64,000 bases of DNA from Clostridia bacterium (GTDB lineage Bacteria > Bacillota_A > Clostridia > Christensenellales > Aristaeellaceae): contig JAFWUC010000056.1 in the NCBI GenBank assembly GCA_017518705.1, positions 1 through 64,000 on the forward strand, in the 5' to 3' direction. Shown in pieces: positions 1-6,835 of this stretch. Each line of letters opens with the position of its first letter. Within the stretch, counting starts at the first letter, position 1. Below the pieces are notes generated by a model, which did no database searches, was not told the origin of the DNA, and saw only the letters and a program-made list of their open reading frames with translations. The translations under genes and the position numbers were made by a program.

Positions 1-164
1 ACGTACCGGCGCTGCCCCTCGGCGAATATGGTGTCGAACGCCAGGGAGCTCTTGCCCGAGCCGGACAGCCCGGTGATGAGCGTGAACTTGTCGCGGGGTA
101 TCTTCACGTCGATATTCTTGAGGTTGTTTACCCTTACGCCCCTGCAGGTGATGAATTTGTCCAT
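1..164 (-). CDS. uvrA: UvrA, excinuclease ABC subunit A (N-terminal part; cut by the window edge)
   Basis: About 54 N-terminal residues are present. They begin [18 protein letters not shown] and contain the first Walker A loop GLSGSGKSS followed by [14 protein letters not shown], the diagnostic UvrA N-terminus. UvrA is the ABC-type damage sensor of nucleotide excision repair and loads UvrB on lesions. The ATG is preceded by AAAGGACC at a normal distance. The rest of the gene lies before base 1. It sits downstream of uvrB on the same strand, separated by the four-helix-bundle gene and repeats, so co-transcription with uvrB is possible but interrupted. Confidence 0.95.
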   Translation of the reverse strand, partial: MDKFITCRGVRVNNLKNIDVKIPRDKFTLITGLSGSGKSSLAFDTIFAEGQRRY

Positions 165-208
165 ATATGAGGTCCTTTCGTTGCAGGATAATGGGGAGAG
201 ACACCGTC

Positions 209-355
209 AGCTGTTAGCTGTTAGCTGTTAGCTGTGAGAGCGGCGGCAGACGCCGCCGCGTCCGAAGTCGTTGGTCATTGGTCATTGGTCGTCCGCCGTT
301 GGCGGACAAAGTTAGCCGGGAACGGCCCGGTTCAGTATTGCGGAGACGAACTTAT
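209..355 (+). repeat. Composite intergenic repeat, copy 1: AGCT heptamers, hairpin, TTGGTCA heptamers, hairpin, gene 3'-end remnant
   Basis: Four heptamers (AGCTGTT x3, AGCTGTG) occupy 209-236. A GC-rich hairpin (CGGCGGC/GCCGCCG) follows, then a heptamer array of TTGGTCA type up to 291 and a hairpin GTCCGCC/GGCGGAC. The 3' part (about 331-355) repeats the last codons and stop of the four-helix-bundle gene at 487-852. The 265-355 segment matches 420-510 nearly base for base at an offset of 155. No gene is seen in 165-486 apart from this remnant. Confidence 0.85.
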
Positions 356-418
356 CTTTGCCGGGATTATGTGTCGCTTGCGCAGCGGTGAACGGTCGCT
401 GGTCGGCGGGCAGGAGCC

Positions 419-510
419 GAAGTCATTGGTCATTGGTCATTGGTCGTCCGCCGTTGGCGGACAAAGTTAGCCGGGAGCGGCTCGGTTCAGTATTGCGGAG
501 ATGAACTTAT
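419..510 (+). repeat. Composite intergenic repeat, copy 2, running into the four-helix-bundle gene 3' end
   Basis: Four TTGGTCA-type heptamers (first one degenerate) lie at 419-446. They are followed by the GTCCGCC/GGCGGAC hairpin, the AAAGTTAGCCGGG stretch and then the true 3' end of the gene at 487-852. It is a near-identical direct repeat of 265-355, so a tandem duplication of about 155 bp covering repeat plus gene end is the simplest reading. Confidence 0.85.
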
Positions 511-852
511 GGTGTCTGCGAAAGAGACCAGCATACGGGCGATCTTTTCGCAGTTTTGCACCGTTTCCTGTATCTGTTCCGGGGAAAGGTATCCTATCCT
601 GGCGCACAGTATCAGCTGAGTTTCCAGCTCGGATACGGAACCCATCGCGATGTTCAGGTAGCGTAAGCGTTCCTTCGCGCCTGCCCGGCTGTTGCCTTCG
701 GCTATGTTGGACGGTATAGACACTGCCGCGCGGCGCATCTGATCCGAAAGTGAGTACAGCTCTTCCTTCGGCAGGAGCTTTGTCAAAGAATATACCGAGC
801 AGACCAGATCCATGCTTTCGTTCCATACTCTCAGTTCTTTAAAGCTTTTCAT
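487..852 (-). CDS. Four-helix-bundle protein (23S rRNA intervening-sequence protein / S23 family)
   Basis: 121 residues, the usual family length. The hallmark RRAAVSIPSNIAEGNSR is at about residues 40-56, with a C-terminal long helix. Members are often encoded in intervening sequences of 23S rRNA genes or as solitary genes; their biochemical role is not established. They are structurally related to the Avd accessory protein of diversity-generating retroelements, but no reverse transcriptase is present here. The start is preceded by GGGAAGAGG. The gene lies between uvrB and uvrA on their strand, is flanked on both sides by heptamer/hairpin repeats in inverted orientation, and has its last codons duplicated at 331-355. 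This suggests acquisition as part of a repeat-bearing unit. Confidence 0.85.
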   Translation of the reverse strand: MKSFKELRVWNESMDLVCSVYSLTKLLPKEELYSLSDQMRRAAVSIPSNIAEGNSRAGAKERLRYLNIAMGSVSELETQLILCARIGYLSPEQIQETVQNCEKIARMLVSFADTISSSPQY

Positions 853-919
853 ATCAGCCTCTTCCCGATGTTTATCTGCTGTTGCGTCAGCTCACACTTT
901 TTGCCTGCGCCTGTGCAGG

Positions 920-954
920 CGACCAATGACCAATGACCAACGACCAATGACCCG
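920..954 (-). repeat. TTGGTCA-type heptamer array upstream of the four-helix-bundle gene
   Basis: Five heptamers read CGACCAA, TGACCAA, TGACCAA, CGACCAA, TGACCCG on the plus strand, i.e. the inverse orientation of the arrays at 271-291 and 426-446. A hairpin CGCCTG/CAGGCG sits immediately before it (908-921). Together with those arrays it brackets the four-helix-bundle gene with inverted copies. Confidence 0.8.
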
Positions 955-957
955 TCG

Positions 958-2958
958 TCACGAGCGCCGTTTCCGGCGGGCGCGGCGGCTCTTTTCGTTG
1001 GTAGCCATGGGGGCGGCGCCCTGCAGTTCCAGCATGCGGTCCCTGAGGCGGGCGGCTTTCTCGAAGTCGAGCTGGGAGGCGGCTTCCAGCATCATCTCGT
1101 TCAGGCGCCCGATAGCCACCTGCTTTTCCTCCTCGTCCATGGGCGCGTCGGCGGAAGCGTCCGCCTTGCGGGACACGCTCAGCGCCTCCTTTATCGCGGC
1201 CTTGACGCTCTCGGGCTTTATGCCGTGCTCTTCGTTGTAGCGGCTCTGTATCTCGCGGCGGCGGTTGGTCTCGTCTATCGCGAACTGCATGGAGGGGGTG
1301 ACGCTGTCCGCGTACATTATCACGCGCCCGTCCACGTTGCGGGCGGCGCGGCCTATGGTCTGCACCAGGCTGGTCTCGCTGCGCAGGAAGCCCTCCTTGT
1401 CAGCGTCCAGGATGGCGACCAGTTCCACTTCGGGCAGGTCCAGACCCTCTCTAAGCAGGTTTATTCCCACCAGGACGTCAAAAACGCCCTGTCTTAGGTT
1501 CTTAAGCAGCTCTATGCGGTCCAGCGTTTCCACATCGGAGTGCATGTACTCCACCTTCACGCCCATGTCCCGCAGGTATTCGGTGAGGCTTTCGGCGGTG
1601 CGCTTGGTAAGCGTGGTGACCAGCGCCCTGCCCCCCTTTTCCGCCACCAGGCGCAGTTCGCCCAGCAGGTCGTCCACCTGGTAGGCGGCTGGGCGCACGA
1701 TGATCTCGGGGTCTATGAGCCCGGTGGGGCGGATCAGCTGCTCCACCACCTGCTCCGCCCGCTCCCTTTCGTAGGGACCGGGGGTGGCGGACACGTATAT
1801 GGTCTGGCCGATGCGCTGCTCGAACTCGTAGAACTTGAGCGGACGGTTGTCGAAGGCGCTCTTCATGCGGAAGCCGAACTCCACCAGGGTGCTCTTGCGC
1901 GCGAAGTCGCCGTTGTACATGGCGCGGATCTGGGGGATGGTCACGTGGCTCTCGTCAATGAACACCACGTAGTCCCGCGGGAAGTAGTCCAATAGGGTGA
2001 AGGGCGGTTCGCCCGGCTGCCGCCCGTCGAAGTAGCGGGAGTAGTTTTCTATGCCGTTGACAAAGCCGATCTCCCTGAGCATCTCAAGGTCGTAGGTGGT
2101 GCGCTGCCTTAGGCGCTGCGCCTCCAGCAGGCGGCCGTTGTTTTCCAGCTCACCAGCCTCTATGGGCAGGTCGTTTTCGATCATCTCAAGGCCCAGGCGC
2201 AGTTTTTCGGAGGAGGTCACGTAGTTGGTGGCGGGGTAGAGGATCACGTGGTTTAAGAGCGTGACCGTCTTGCCCGTGAGCGTGTCGGCGTGGCTGATGC
2301 GCTCTATCTCGTCCCCGAAAAACTCGATCCGCACGGTCTTGTCGAACTGGGAGGCGGGCACGATCTCCACCGTCTCGCCCTTCACGCGGAAGCTGCCCCG
2401 CTTGGGCTCGAAGTCGTTGCGCTCGTACTGGATGTCCACCAGGCGGCGGATCAGCTCGTCGCGGTCTATCCTCTGGCCCTCCCTCAGGCTTATGGACTGG
2501 GAGCGGTACTCCTCGGGGTCGCCCATGCCGTAGATGCAGGACACCGACGCCACGATTATCACGTCCCGCCTCTCGGAGAGCCAGGAGGTGGCGGAGTGGC
2601 GCATGCGGTCGATCTCGTCGTTGATGGAGGAGTCCTTTTCTATGTAGGTGTCCGTGGCGGGGATGTACGCCTCGGGCTGGTAGTAGTCGTAATACGACAC
2701 GAAGTAGCCCACGGCGGAGTCGGGGAAGAACTCCTTGAATTCCGCCGCCAGCTGCGCCGCCAGGGTCTTGTTGTGGGCGATCACCAGCGCGGGGCGCTGC
2801 AGCTGTTTTATCACGTTTGCCATGGTGAAGGTCTTGCCCGAACCGGTCACGCCCAGCAGCACCTGGTTTTTCATGCCGCTTTCGACGCCCTTCACCAGTT
2901 TTTCGATGGCCTCGGGCTGGTCGCCCCGGGGAGAAAAGCGGCTTTTGAGCTCGAACAT
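958..2958 (-). CDS. uvrB: UvrB, excinuclease ABC subunit B
   Basis: 666 residues, the normal length, starting [18 protein letters not shown]. Features in order: Walker A GVTGSGKT, the beta-hairpin region [18 protein letters not shown]-type helicase motif II (VFIDESHVT), helicase C-terminal motifs [13 protein letters not shown] and QTIGRAARN, and a C-terminal UVR motif ([21 protein letters not shown]). It verifies damage and recruits UvrC. The open frame continues 85 codons upstream but overlaps the XRE gene in another frame and lacks family similarity, so the ATG at 2958 with GGAAGGGGG upstream is chosen. The start overlaps the regulator stop (TGATG), which predicts translational coupling. 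Confidence 0.97.
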   Translation of the reverse strand: MFELKSRFSPRGDQPEAIEKLVKGVESGMKNQVLLGVTGSGKTFTMANVIKQLQRPALVIAHNKTLAAQLAAEFKEFFPDSAVGYFVSYYDYYQPEAYIPATDTYIEKDSSINDEIDRMRHSATSWLSERRDVIIVASVSCIYGMGDPEEYRSQSISLREGQRIDRDELIRRLVDIQYERNDFEPKRGSFRVKGETVEIVPASQFDKTVRIEFFGDEIERISHADTLTGKTVTLLNHVILYPATNYVTSSEKLRLGLEMIENDLPIEAGELENNGRLLEAQRLRQRTTYDLEMLREIGFVNGIENYSRYFDGRQPGEPPFTLLDYFPRDYVVFIDESHVTIPQIRAMYNGDFARKSTLVEFGFRMKSAFDNRPLKFYEFEQRIGQTIYVSATPGPYERERAEQVVEQLIRPTGLIDPEIIVRPAAYQVDDLLGELRLVAEKGGRALVTTLTKRTAESLTEYLRDMGVKVEYMHSDVETLDRIELLKNLRQGVFDVLVGINLLREGLDLPEVELVAILDADKEGFLRSETSLVQTIGRAARNVDGRVIMYADSVTPSMQFAIDETNRRREIQSRYNEEHGIKPESVKAAIKEALSVSRKADASADAPMDEEEKQVAIGRLNEMMLEAASQLDFEKAARLRDRMLELQGAAPMATNEKSRRARRKRRS

Positions 2959-3323
2959 CACTTTTTGCCCCCTTCCCTGCGCCGGCGGGCGATAAAGTAG
3001 GCGTCCATCAGCGCGCTGGCGAGCTCGTCCTCGTCCCGGGGGGAGAGGCTGCCGCCCGCGTACAGCGCCCGGACCCGGTCGAGCACCTTCTCGGCTTCGG
3101 AGGCGGAGTCGGGCAGGGCAGGATCGTCTTCCGTCAGGAAGTAGTTGCGCTCCACGCCGAATATGCCGCTTAAGCGGTCGTAGACCTCCCGCTTCTTGGG
3201 GTAGAACCGGCACGCCTCGTAGCCTTCCACCGTGCGCTTGCTAAGGCCCAGCATTTCGCTTAGCTGCTCCTGGGTGTAGCCCATGCGCGTGCGCTGGCAG
3301 CGCAGTTTTTCGCCGAATTTCAT
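2958..3323 (-). CDS. XRE-family helix-turn-helix regulator translationally coupled to uvrB
   Basis: 121 residues. The N-terminal HTH_3 domain (about 1-60) reads [20 protein letters not shown]...[12 protein letters not shown]; the acidic remainder has no recognisable domain and ends in a basic RRRREGGKK tail. The start at 3323 follows GGGAGGAGACAG; longer upstream reading is in-frame but lacks an HTH-family N-terminus. Its stop overlaps the uvrB start by one base. Inverted repeats in the upstream region (3405-3460) are candidate operators. A role in controlling uvrB or the divergent cassette is inference. Confidence 0.8.
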   Translation of the reverse strand: MKFGEKLRCQRTRMGYTQEQLSEMLGLSKRTVEGYEACRFYPKKREVYDRLSGIFGVERNYFLTEDDPALPDSASEAEKVLDRVRALYAGGSLSPRDEDELASALMDAYFIARRRREGGKK

Positions 3324-3404
3324 CTGTCTCCTCCCGGGAGGGCGCCGCCGCCCCCTTTGTGTATATCCCACAATAATATCGCAAAATATTTTCGGTATTG
3401 CCCG

Positions 3405-3460
3405 CTTGCGCATCGCAAGTGAATTGCGGTATAATGCGCAAGTCGCAAAAAACCTGCGAC
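3405..3460. promoter_or_regulatory. Candidate operator region with two inverted repeats and a plus-strand promoter
   Basis: CTTGCG-CAT-CGCAAG (3405-3419) is a perfect inverted repeat; GTCGCA (3442-3447) and TGCGAC (3455-3460) form a second. A plus-strand promoter TTGCGC-18-TATAAT (3406-3435) lies across the first. The shared TGCG core fits binding by a small HTH protein such as the one at 2958-3323. This is read from sequence only. Confidence 0.5.
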
Positions 3461-3558
3461 ATGTATTATACAGTTGCGCTTGGATCAAGTCAACTGTTGT
3501 TTTGTGAAATAAACGTAAGTCGCACAGCTTACGCAGGTATGGAGTCGGAGGTGAAGGG

Positions 3559-4018
3559 ATGAAGATAGGCATGGAGTATCCGAAAGCGGCTGTTTTAAAG
3601 CGCAGCCTGGACCAAAAGCGCCTGCGCCTTGCCGCCCGCCCGGGCGAGGTATTACGCGCGCAGGGCGAAGGCGGAGGGCGGGGTGAGCCGCATAAGCGCC
3701 GCCCCGGGGCACGGAAAGGCGGACATGGGGGCGGTTTTGGCGGACCTTGCGGACTGCAAAACCGAACTTGACAGCGCGGAAAGGGAGTACGCGGGCGAGA
3801 CCGCCCGGGTAAAAACGCTGCTGGAAGCGATAGGCGACCCGGTGAACGGCGCGCTGCTTAGCGGCGTACTGATAGGCGGGGACGAAATAAAGACGCTCAG
3901 GTGCGCCTTGGGCATGAGCAAACAGGGGGTGTACGGCCGCGCGAAGGCGGCGCTGAAGCAGCTGGAAGACGTGATGGAGGCAGAAGGATATGGGGAATCT
4001 CGGCATCAGGGAACTTAG
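3559..4018 (+). pseudogene. Phage-like DUF1492/sigma-region-4-type protein, apparently frameshifted
   Basis: A strong Shine-Dalgarno (GGAGGTG) precedes ATG 3559, and the first frame gives MKIGMEYPKAAVLKRSLD... to about residue 26. After about 3633 the family-like sequence continues in the next frame: RARYYARRAKAEGG, then an acidic helix, then a helix-turn-helix-like end (GDEIKTLRCALGMSKQGVYGRAKAALKQLEDV). Dropping one C in the C/G run near 3635-3641 joins the two into a product with the usual layout of phage DUF1492-type regulators. Alternatives are translation from TTG 3629 or ATG 3725 (GAAAGG upstream), a programmed shift, or a sequencing error. The family match is by eye only. Confidence 0.45.
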
Positions 4019-4370
4019 GCGGCTCGCGGACAGGCTAAGCCGCTTTACGGGCGCGCGGGAGGTGACGGACAGGGAGCTGTATCGCAATTATTTTGCGAAA
4101 ATACCCGTGCCCATAATCGCGAGGGGGCGGGACAGCACCCTGTGGGTGGACAGGTATTACGCCGCGTACCAGAAGGGCGGCGGGGGAGTAAAGTACGTCT
4201 ACGTGGCGCTTAGGCACGCCTGCGAGGAGCTGGGGGCGTGCCGGGCGAACCAGAGCCTGGAGGGGCAGGCGCCGCCCGAGGTGCTAAGGCAGCTCAGAAG
4301 CGCGCTGGACAGCATGAAAAAGGCGGGCAGCAGCGTGTGGACGGCGGGAAACGGCGGCGTCAATGATTAA
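3990..4370 (+). CDS. Hypothetical protein of the phage-like cassette
   Basis: 126 residues, not recognised. It begins MGNLGIRELRRLADRLSRF and is helical and basic, with a short low-complexity glycine run (QKGGGGVKYVYVALRHACEEL) and no membrane segment. The ATG has AGAAGGAT just upstream and lies inside the end of the preceding frame (29-base overlap), typical of compact phage or mobile-element gene strings. It could be a companion of the frameshifted regulator; no function is proposed. Confidence 0.5.
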   Translation: MGNLGIRELRRLADRLSRFTGAREVTDRELYRNYFAKIPVPIIARGRDSTLWVDRYYAAYQKGGGGVKYVYVALRHACEELGACRANQSLEGQAPPEVLRQLRSALDSMKKAGSSVWTAGNGGVND

Positions 4371-4395
4371 ACTTATATTACGACGGCGCTATTGC

Positions 4396-4424
4396 TTGAA
4401 AAGGCAATAAAATAATGATATAAT
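4396..4424 (+). promoter_or_regulatory. Sigma-A promoter for the aspartate kinase transcript
   Basis: TTGAAA (4396-4401), 17 bp, TATAAT (4419-4424). The predicted transcript start falls at about 4431, on the ATG of a 23-codon open frame (4431-4502). Confidence 0.75.
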
Positions 4425-4521
4425 CATAAGATGTATATCGTCACCGAAACGGGGACGCGGGCGGTCAGGATCCGCTTCCGCCCCGGGAACAGAACGAAAT
4501 AACCCAAGCAAAGGATAACAT

Positions 4522-5832
4522 ATGGTCTGCGTGAAATTCGGCGGCACGTCCCTGGCGGACGCGGCCCAGTTCAAAAAAGTCAGGGACATCATCGAAAGCG
4601 ACCCCCGCAGGAGGTTCGTGGTGGTGTCCGCCCCCGGCAAGCGTTTCAGCGGCGACATCAAGATCACCGACATGCTGGAGGAAGTGTGGCAGCGGGCGCT
4701 TAAGGGCGGGCGCGTGTCGATCGCTATGAAGCCCGTCACCCAGCGCTACGCCGCCATCGCCAAAGAGCTCGGGCTGGACTTCGACGCCGAAAAGGAAGCC
4801 GGGCAGATCGTGTCCGCGCTCGTCGCGTGCCCCGACAGGGACTACTGCATGAGCCGCGGCGAGTATTTAAGCGGCAAGCTCATGAGCCTGTACCTGGGAA
4901 GGAAATTCGTCAACCCCGCTCGCCACGTGTTTTTCGACCGGGACGGCAGCCTGGACAGCGAAAAGACCTTAAAGTCCCTGGGCAGGGCGCTTAGCGGCCT
5001 TGACGGCGCGGTGATCCCCGGCTTTTACGGCTCCACCCCCACGGGCGGCATAAAGACCTTCTCAAGGGGCGGCAGCGACATAACCGGCGCGCTGGTGGCT
5101 GCCGCGGTGGGCGCGGAGCTGTACGAGAACTGGACGGACGTGAACGGCCTGCTGGCGGCGGACCCCCGTGTGGTCGAAAAGCCCGAGACCGTAAGGAACT
5201 TAAGCTACCGCGAGCTGCGCATACTGTCCTACATGGGCGCCAGCGTCATGCACGCCGACGCCGCCCGTCCCGTAAGGGAAGCGGGCATCCCCATCAGGAT
5301 ACTCAACACCAACTGCCCCGAGGACGAAGGCACGCTGATAGTGCCCGTGTCCCGCCTTGACGCGGGCAGGCAGGCGGTGACGGGCGTGGCGGGCAGGAAG
5401 GGCTTAAGCGTACTGCAGGTGGAAAAGCAGTTCGTAAGCGACGGCGCGGGCTTCATGGCCACGCTGCTGGAGCTGTTCAAGGCGCGCCGCCTGCCCTTCG
5501 AGCAGTGCTTAAACGGCATCGACACCATATCCATCGTCATTAGGAGCGACCTGCTCAGGCCCCGCAAAAAGGAGATCCTGGGCGACATCCGCCGGGTGCT
5601 CGCTCCCGACATACTCCACGTGACGGAGGGCCTGAGCATGATAACGGTGGTGGGCGAAAACGTGCCCGAGAGCGAGAACATGACCGTCAGGATACTGGCG
5701 GCGGTGGGCGCGCAGGGGATAACCATCTCCACCATCAACCAGGGCGCGGGGCGCCTTAACCTTATACTGGGCGTGCACGACGACGATTACGAAAAGGCGA
5801 TCAAAACCATTTACCAGACCATAAGAGCATAA
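4522..5832 (+). CDS. Aspartate kinase
   Basis: 436 residues. The N-terminal kinase domain starts VKFGGTSLADAAQF (the KFGGTS nucleotide motif) and continues through YCMSRGEYLSGKLMS, GFYGSTPTGGIKTFSRGGSDITGAL and WTDVNGLLAADPR. Two C-terminal ACT domains (about 300-436) usually bind lysine or threonine for feedback control. It phosphorylates L-aspartate as the first step to lysine, threonine, methionine and diaminopimelate. It lies 18 bp before ybaB and has its own strong promoter. Whether the effector is lysine or threonine cannot be read; the leader is too short for a lysine riboswitch. Confidence 0.93.
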   Translation: MVCVKFGGTSLADAAQFKKVRDIIESDPRRRFVVVSAPGKRFSGDIKITDMLEEVWQRALKGGRVSIAMKPVTQRYAAIAKELGLDFDAEKEAGQIVSALVACPDRDYCMSRGEYLSGKLMSLYLGRKFVNPARHVFFDRDGSLDSEKTLKSLGRALSGLDGAVIPGFYGSTPTGGIKTFSRGGSDITGALVAAAVGAELYENWTDVNGLLAADPRVVEKPETVRNLSYRELRILSYMGASVMHADAARPVREAGIPIRILNTNCPEDEGTLIVPVSRLDAGRQAVTGVAGRKGLSVLQVEKQFVSDGAGFMATLLELFKARRLPFEQCLNGIDTISIVIRSDLLRPRKKEILGDIRRVLAPDILHVTEGLSMITVVGENVPESENMTVRILAAVGAQGITISTINQGAGRLNLILGVHDDDYEKAIKTIYQTIRA

Positions 5833-5850
5833 AAAACGGAGGAAGATACT

Positions 5851-6198
5851 ATGGCGAAGCACGGCGGTTTTCCCGGCATGGGCATGGGAGGCAATCTTCA
5901 GAATCTGGCCCGTCAGGCCCAGAAGCTGCAGCTGCAGATGACCGAAAAGCAGCAGGAGCTGGAAGCGCGCGAGTTCGAGGCGTCCGCGGGCGGCGGCATG
6001 GTCACCGCGAAAGTGACCGGCAAAAAGCAGCTGGCGGCGCTCACCATCAAGCCCGAAGCGGTGGATCCCGACGACGTGGATATGCTGCAGGACATGATAA
6101 TGGCCGCGGTCAACGAGGCCATCAAGGCCGCCGACGAGGCCGTTGAGAGCGAAATGGGACGCCTGACCGGCGGGCTGAGCATGCCGGGGCTGTTTTAA
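5851..6198 (+). CDS. ybaB: YbaB/EbfC family nucleoid-associated protein
   Basis: 115 residues, the family length, with the glycine/methionine-rich start ([15 protein letters not shown]), the long N-terminal helix rich in Gln/Lys, the strand [15 protein letters not shown], and a C-terminal helix ending [10 protein letters not shown]. It is a small DNA-binding dimer linked to recombination and replication genes. Its stop overlaps the recR start by one base (TAATG), the conserved ybaB-recR pair; the usual upstream partner dnaX is absent and replaced by aspartate kinase. Confidence 0.93.
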   Translation: MAKHGGFPGMGMGGNLQNLARQAQKLQLQMTEKQQELEAREFEASAGGGMVTAKVTGKKQLAALTIKPEAVDPDDVDMLQDMIMAAVNEAIKAADEAVESEMGRLTGGLSMPGLF

Positions 6199-6794
6199 TG
6201 GCGGGCATCGAGTCCATAGACAAACTCGCCAACGAGCTGTCCCGCCTGCCCGGCATAGGCAAAAAGACGGCGCAGCGCCTGGCGTTCCACATCGTGGGCA
6301 TGCCCGAGGAGCAGGTCCGCGAGCTTGCCGTGGCCATATACAACGGCAAGAAGAAAGTGCACCTGTGCCCCGTGTGCTATAACCTGACCGACCGGGAGAT
6401 CTGCTCCGTGTGCGGGGACGATTCCCGGGACAGGAGCATCATCTGCGTGGTCAGGGACGCCCGGGACGTGAACGCCCTGGAGCGGGTGAGGGACTACAAC
6501 GGCCTGTACCACGTGCTGGGGGGCGTGATCTCGCCCATGGACGGCATCGGTCCGGACGACATACGCATCCGCGAGCTGATGAGCCGCCTGGCTTCGGGAG
6601 AGGTCAAGGAGGTGGTGCTCGCCACCAACCCGGACGTGGAGGGCGAAGCCACCGCGTCGTACATAAGCCGGCTGATCAAGCCCATGGGCATAAAGGTGAC
6701 CCGCATCGCCCATGGCGTGCCGGTGGGGGGCGAACTGGAGTACACGGACGAGATCACGCTTCTGCGCGCCTTCGAGGGCCGCAGGGAAGTGTGA
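6198..6794 (+). CDS. recR: Recombination mediator RecR
   Basis: 198 residues, normal length. N-terminal helix-hairpin-helix ([19 protein letters not shown]), a C4 zinc finger ([16 protein letters not shown]), a Toprim domain ([14 protein letters not shown] ... [18 protein letters not shown]) and the C-terminal Walker-B-like end [10 protein letters not shown]. With RecF and RecO it loads RecA on SSB-coated single-stranded DNA. Translationally coupled to ybaB. Confidence 0.96.
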   Translation: MAGIESIDKLANELSRLPGIGKKTAQRLAFHIVGMPEEQVRELAVAIYNGKKKVHLCPVCYNLTDREICSVCGDDSRDRSIICVVRDARDVNALERVRDYNGLYHVLGGVISPMDGIGPDDIRIRELMSRLASGEVKEVVLATNPDVEGEATASYISRLIKPMGIKVTRIAHGVPVGGELEYTDEITLLRAFEGRREV

Positions 6795-6835
6795 CGCCCG
6801 AAACACGTACAAATTCTCCGAAAGGACTATAATAC

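Noticed and set aside
487..852. Diversity-generating retroelement, because of the Avd-like four-helix bundle
   Set aside because: No reverse transcriptase, template repeat with adenine-biased changes, or variable C-type-lectin target is visible.
2959..3213. N-terminal extension of uvrB by 85 codons
   Set aside because: It is the XRE gene read in another frame; composition is Arg/Pro-rich and UvrB homologues start at MFELKSRF.
6795..6835. T-box or other riboswitch before alaS, asnA, metG or the aspartate kinase gene
   Set aside because: Leaders are about 10-90 nt, too short, and no T-box or lysine-riboswitch core is seen.
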